Assembly (NCBI GenBank): GCA_946406585.1
Contig: CAMJLI010000079.1
Span: forward strand, 1-8,597
From: an uncultured Prevotellaceae bacterium
GTDB taxonomy: Bacteria > Bacteroidota > Bacteroidia > Bacteroidales > Bacteroidaceae
DNA length: 8,597 nucleotides
Direction: 5' to 3'
Positions 6,708 through 8,597 of the stretch are shown piece by piece. A program made the position numbers and the translations under genes. The notes below the pieces were generated by a model. It had not been told where the DNA came from. It did not search any database and was given only the letters and a program-made list of their open reading frames with translations. How positions within the stretch are numbered: the stretch's first letter is position 1; every line of letters begins with the position of its first letter.

Positions 6708-8597
6708 TTGTAGTATATCGTCGATGAATTGCAAGCATCCGTCGGCGAAGGCAAATGGCAGGCAATAATACTTTTGGCTCACTCCCACTTGTGTGCCGTC
6801 GCTGAATCCAGCAAACAGCCTTCCGTTGTTCTCGCTGATTACCATCTCGTGAGTTCCCATGGTGTGGAACGTGCCATTGCATGTGGAGCCAGGATAAGGA
6901 TAGCTGGCAATGGTGTTCATCAATGATGAGACGAAATAGTTGCGCAAGTAATTGGCCAAGAGGGTCTTGTTTGTTGCCGACAATGTTCCGCTGATGGTAT
7001 AGTCGTCGGCAATGCTGAGAGAGGAACACCCGGGGATGTTGGCGATATTGGTCTTGATGGCATCATTTGTAGGAACAAAAACGATGTATCGTGTGCCTTC
7101 GCTAACTATGGAAGGCATCGTCCCACCAGCCACCAGACCGGCTTTTTGCAGCAGTTGTGCAAAGAGGTAGTATTCGTAGTTCTTGTCGTTGCCCACGGCG
7201 AGGCGGTGTGTCAGTCCGTCGCCTGTGGCCTCGGAGAAGAGCATGGAATAGTCGTATGCGTAGGCCCTGCCATTGCTCCAAGGCTGCCCGTTGTTGGTGA
7301 TTTCATGGAAGCTCACAAACGGGTCGTCCTGGTAGGTGGGGCTGAGCTGTTCGTTGAACAATGCGCTTGTGGTGATTTTCCCATCGTGCAGGAACCAGTA
7401 GTTGAATGCCGTGTTTGTCTCCACCACTTGTATGCCGGATGTCTTGAGTTCGGACACATTGGCGGCAGTATGCATGTTGACAATGCTCTGTGCCTGTCCG
7501 CTTCCCATGTTTGCGAAATTGCCGTCCACATCGCTATACACCTCGAGGTTCTTGCCTTGTGTGGTGACGTTGAGGCGCATTTGCGGTTCGTTCTGGTTGA
7601 ACTGCAAGTTGCTTGGTATGAGGGTGACAAATTGCGACTTGTCGGAAGCGAGGGAGAGCACCACATTGCTCTTGTCGAGTGCATAGAGGAAGCACTGGTA
7701 TGTGGTGTCGGCGAATGCCGGGCCTACCACAGAAGAGAAAATGGCAGGCGCCTCCATGTCGTCCATGCCATAGATGATGCCATTCTCGCAGAACAGCCTG
7801 TCATCCACAGCATCGGTGTTGATGTTCACCGGCGTGCCGAAATATGTCTTCACCTGCCCCTTCTTGATTTCTTCGGGGAACACGGGGTCGTTGTCATCGG
7901 CAAACGACTGCATGACGAAATACTGCTTGATTAGCGGGTCGAGGTCGTCGAGAGCCTTGTACCCATTCTCCGGTTTCCAGAATTTGTCGAAGAAGATGCC
8001 GATGGCCTTGTCGGAAGGTGCAAGAATGGTGTAAGTGCCTCTTTCCAGAGTGGCGACCTGCCTGAAATTGGTTGTGGGCCATTCACAGGCGATGTTCGGC
8101 AGCGGGTCGTGGTTGAGGATATACACCCTCTTTCCCACCTGGGTGCTTGTCTCCTGGTCTGCCTCAGCCAGAGTGGCATAGGAGTCGTAGATGGAAAGGA
8201 ACTGCGTGTACTTGCTGTTGTTTTTCAACGTGTTGTAGATGGTCTCCAAAGGCTTGACCACCTGGTTGACATGATAGAGATAGCCATTGTCTGTAACAGT
8301 TGCCACCTGACCTATCACGCTGGCATTTGACACATTGAACGCATTTCCTCCGACCCACTGGCTGCCAGGATAGAAATATTCGTAATTGGCCTTGGCATCG
8401 ATGCCTTTGGATTCGAACATCTTGCTGCTGAAGACAGGCAGATAGCGCTCATAATGATAGACGGTGACGGTGGTGTCCACGCCATTGAGCTTTCCTCTCA
8501 CATTCTCCTCCATGGCATCGGCACTGCGTGTGCGGTGCTTGTAATACAGACCGGCGTCCACCTCTTTTTGTTCCTCGGTGGCTCCATCACCTTCATT
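6705..8597 (-). CDS. Multi-FAS1 (fasciclin repeat) surface protein, N-terminus beyond window edge
   Basis: Partial gene: the frame stays open to the right edge, so the start and signal peptide are not visible. A GTG at 8561 is an internal Val codon, not the start, because 12 sense codons precede it. The visible 630 residues (numbered from the edge) read as about four FAS1-like repeats. Each has a strand of the 'xxxPSNxA' type and a closing 'NGxxYxxDxxL'-like segment. Repeat 1 closes at TDNGYLYHVNQVVKP (102-116). Repeat 2 has YTILAPSDKAI (189-199) and ENGIIYGMDDMEAP (271-284). Repeat 3 is degenerate, with FVTLIPSNLQF (323-333) and SNGRAYAYDYSMLF (441-454). Repeat 4 has YIVFVPTNDAI (504-514) and ends the protein with DGCLQFIDDIL (619-629). 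FAS1 domains generally mediate adhesion or ligand binding at the cell surface; no catalytic motif is seen. The TAA stop lies 1 nt before the chosen SusC start, so the two genes are probably co-transcribed and translationally coupled. The FAS1 assignment is fairly sure; the ligand is unknown. Confidence 0.85.
   Translation of the reverse strand, partial: NEGDGATEEQKEVDAGLYYKHRTRSADAMEENVRGKLNGVDTTVTVYHYERYLPVFSSKMFESKGIDAKANYEYFYPGSQWVGGNAFNVSNASVIGQVATVTDNGYLYHVNQVVKPLETIYNTLKNNSKYTQFLSIYDSYATLAEADQETSTQVGKRVYILNHDPLPNIACEWPTTNFRQVATLERGTYTILAPSDKAIGIFFDKFWKPENGYKALDDLDPLIKQYFVMQSFADDNDPVFPEEIKKGQVKTYFGTPVNINTDAVDDRLFCENGIIYGMDDMEAPAIFSSVVGPAFADTTYQCFLYALDKSNVVLSLASDKSQFVTLIPSNLQFNQNEPQMRLNVTTQGKNLEVYSDVDGNFANMGSGQAQSIVNMHTAANVSELKTSGIQVVETNTAFNYWFLHDGKITTSALFNEQLSPTYQDDPFVSFHEITNNGQPWSNGRAYAYDYSMLFSEATGDGLTHRLAVGNDKNYEYYLFAQLLQKAGLVAGGTMPSIVSEGTRYIVFVPTNDAIKTNIANIPGCSSLSIADDYTISGTLSATNKTLLANYLRNYFVSSLMNTIASYPYPGSTCNGTFHTMGTHEMVISENNGRLFAGFSDGTQVGVSQKYYCLPFAFADGCLQFIDDILQ

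Noticed and set aside
6704..6754. A longer N-terminus for the SusC protein starting at ATG 6754.
   Set aside because: It would overlap the multi-FAS1 gene by 50 nt and place a polar stretch (MPSPTDACNSS) ahead of a perfectly good signal peptide. The ATGs at 6703 or 6694 fit better.
7146..7934. Plus-strand open frame of 262 codons opposite the multi-FAS1 gene.
   Set aside because: In-register antisense shadow; no recognisable domain, and the FAS1 reading on the minus strand is well supported.
8559..8561. GTG at 8561 as the start of the multi-FAS1 gene.
   Set aside because: The frame continues open upstream to the window edge, no signal peptide follows the GTG, and the first FAS1-like repeat appears already under way. 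The gene is truncated by the window.

Overview
The window looks like part of one operon from a Bacteroidota (Bacteroidales) genome. The evidence is a clear SusC-type TonB-dependent transporter followed by its SusD-type lipoprotein, Bacteroidales-style lipoprotein leaders, and very short intergenic gaps. Placement below the order is a guess; a Prevotella/Bacteroides-like gut or oral bacterium would fit. No taxonomic marker gene is present.

All genes lie on the minus strand, so transcription runs from the right edge (8597) to the left edge (1). In transcription order they are: (1) a large protein built of about four fasciclin (FAS1) repeats, whose N-terminus lies beyond the right edge (6705-8597); (2) a SusC/RagA-family outer-membrane transporter (3461-6703); (3) a SusD/RagB-family surface lipoprotein (1875-3449); (4) a lipoprotein with two FAS1-like domains and an unassigned C-terminal beta-rich module (143-1858); (5) the first 41 codons of another lipoprotein, cut by the left edge (1-125). 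Gaps between successive genes are 1, 11, 16 and 17 nt. There is no room for internal promoters or terminators, and none is seen. The operon promoter should lie beyond the right edge and the terminator beyond the left edge.

The likely joint role is a SusCD uptake machine. SusD captures a ligand at the cell surface, and SusC imports it using TonB energy. FAS1 proteins encoded on both sides of the pair would serve as extra surface-exposed binding or adhesion subunits. FAS1 domains are known for adhesion and matrix or ligand binding. No glycoside hydrolase, lyase, protease, sulfatase or regulator is encoded in the window, so the substrate cannot be named.

The whole window is coding apart from the four short gaps. 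No RNA genes, mobile elements, CRISPR arrays or long repeats were seen. The long plus-strand open frames are in-register antisense shadows.
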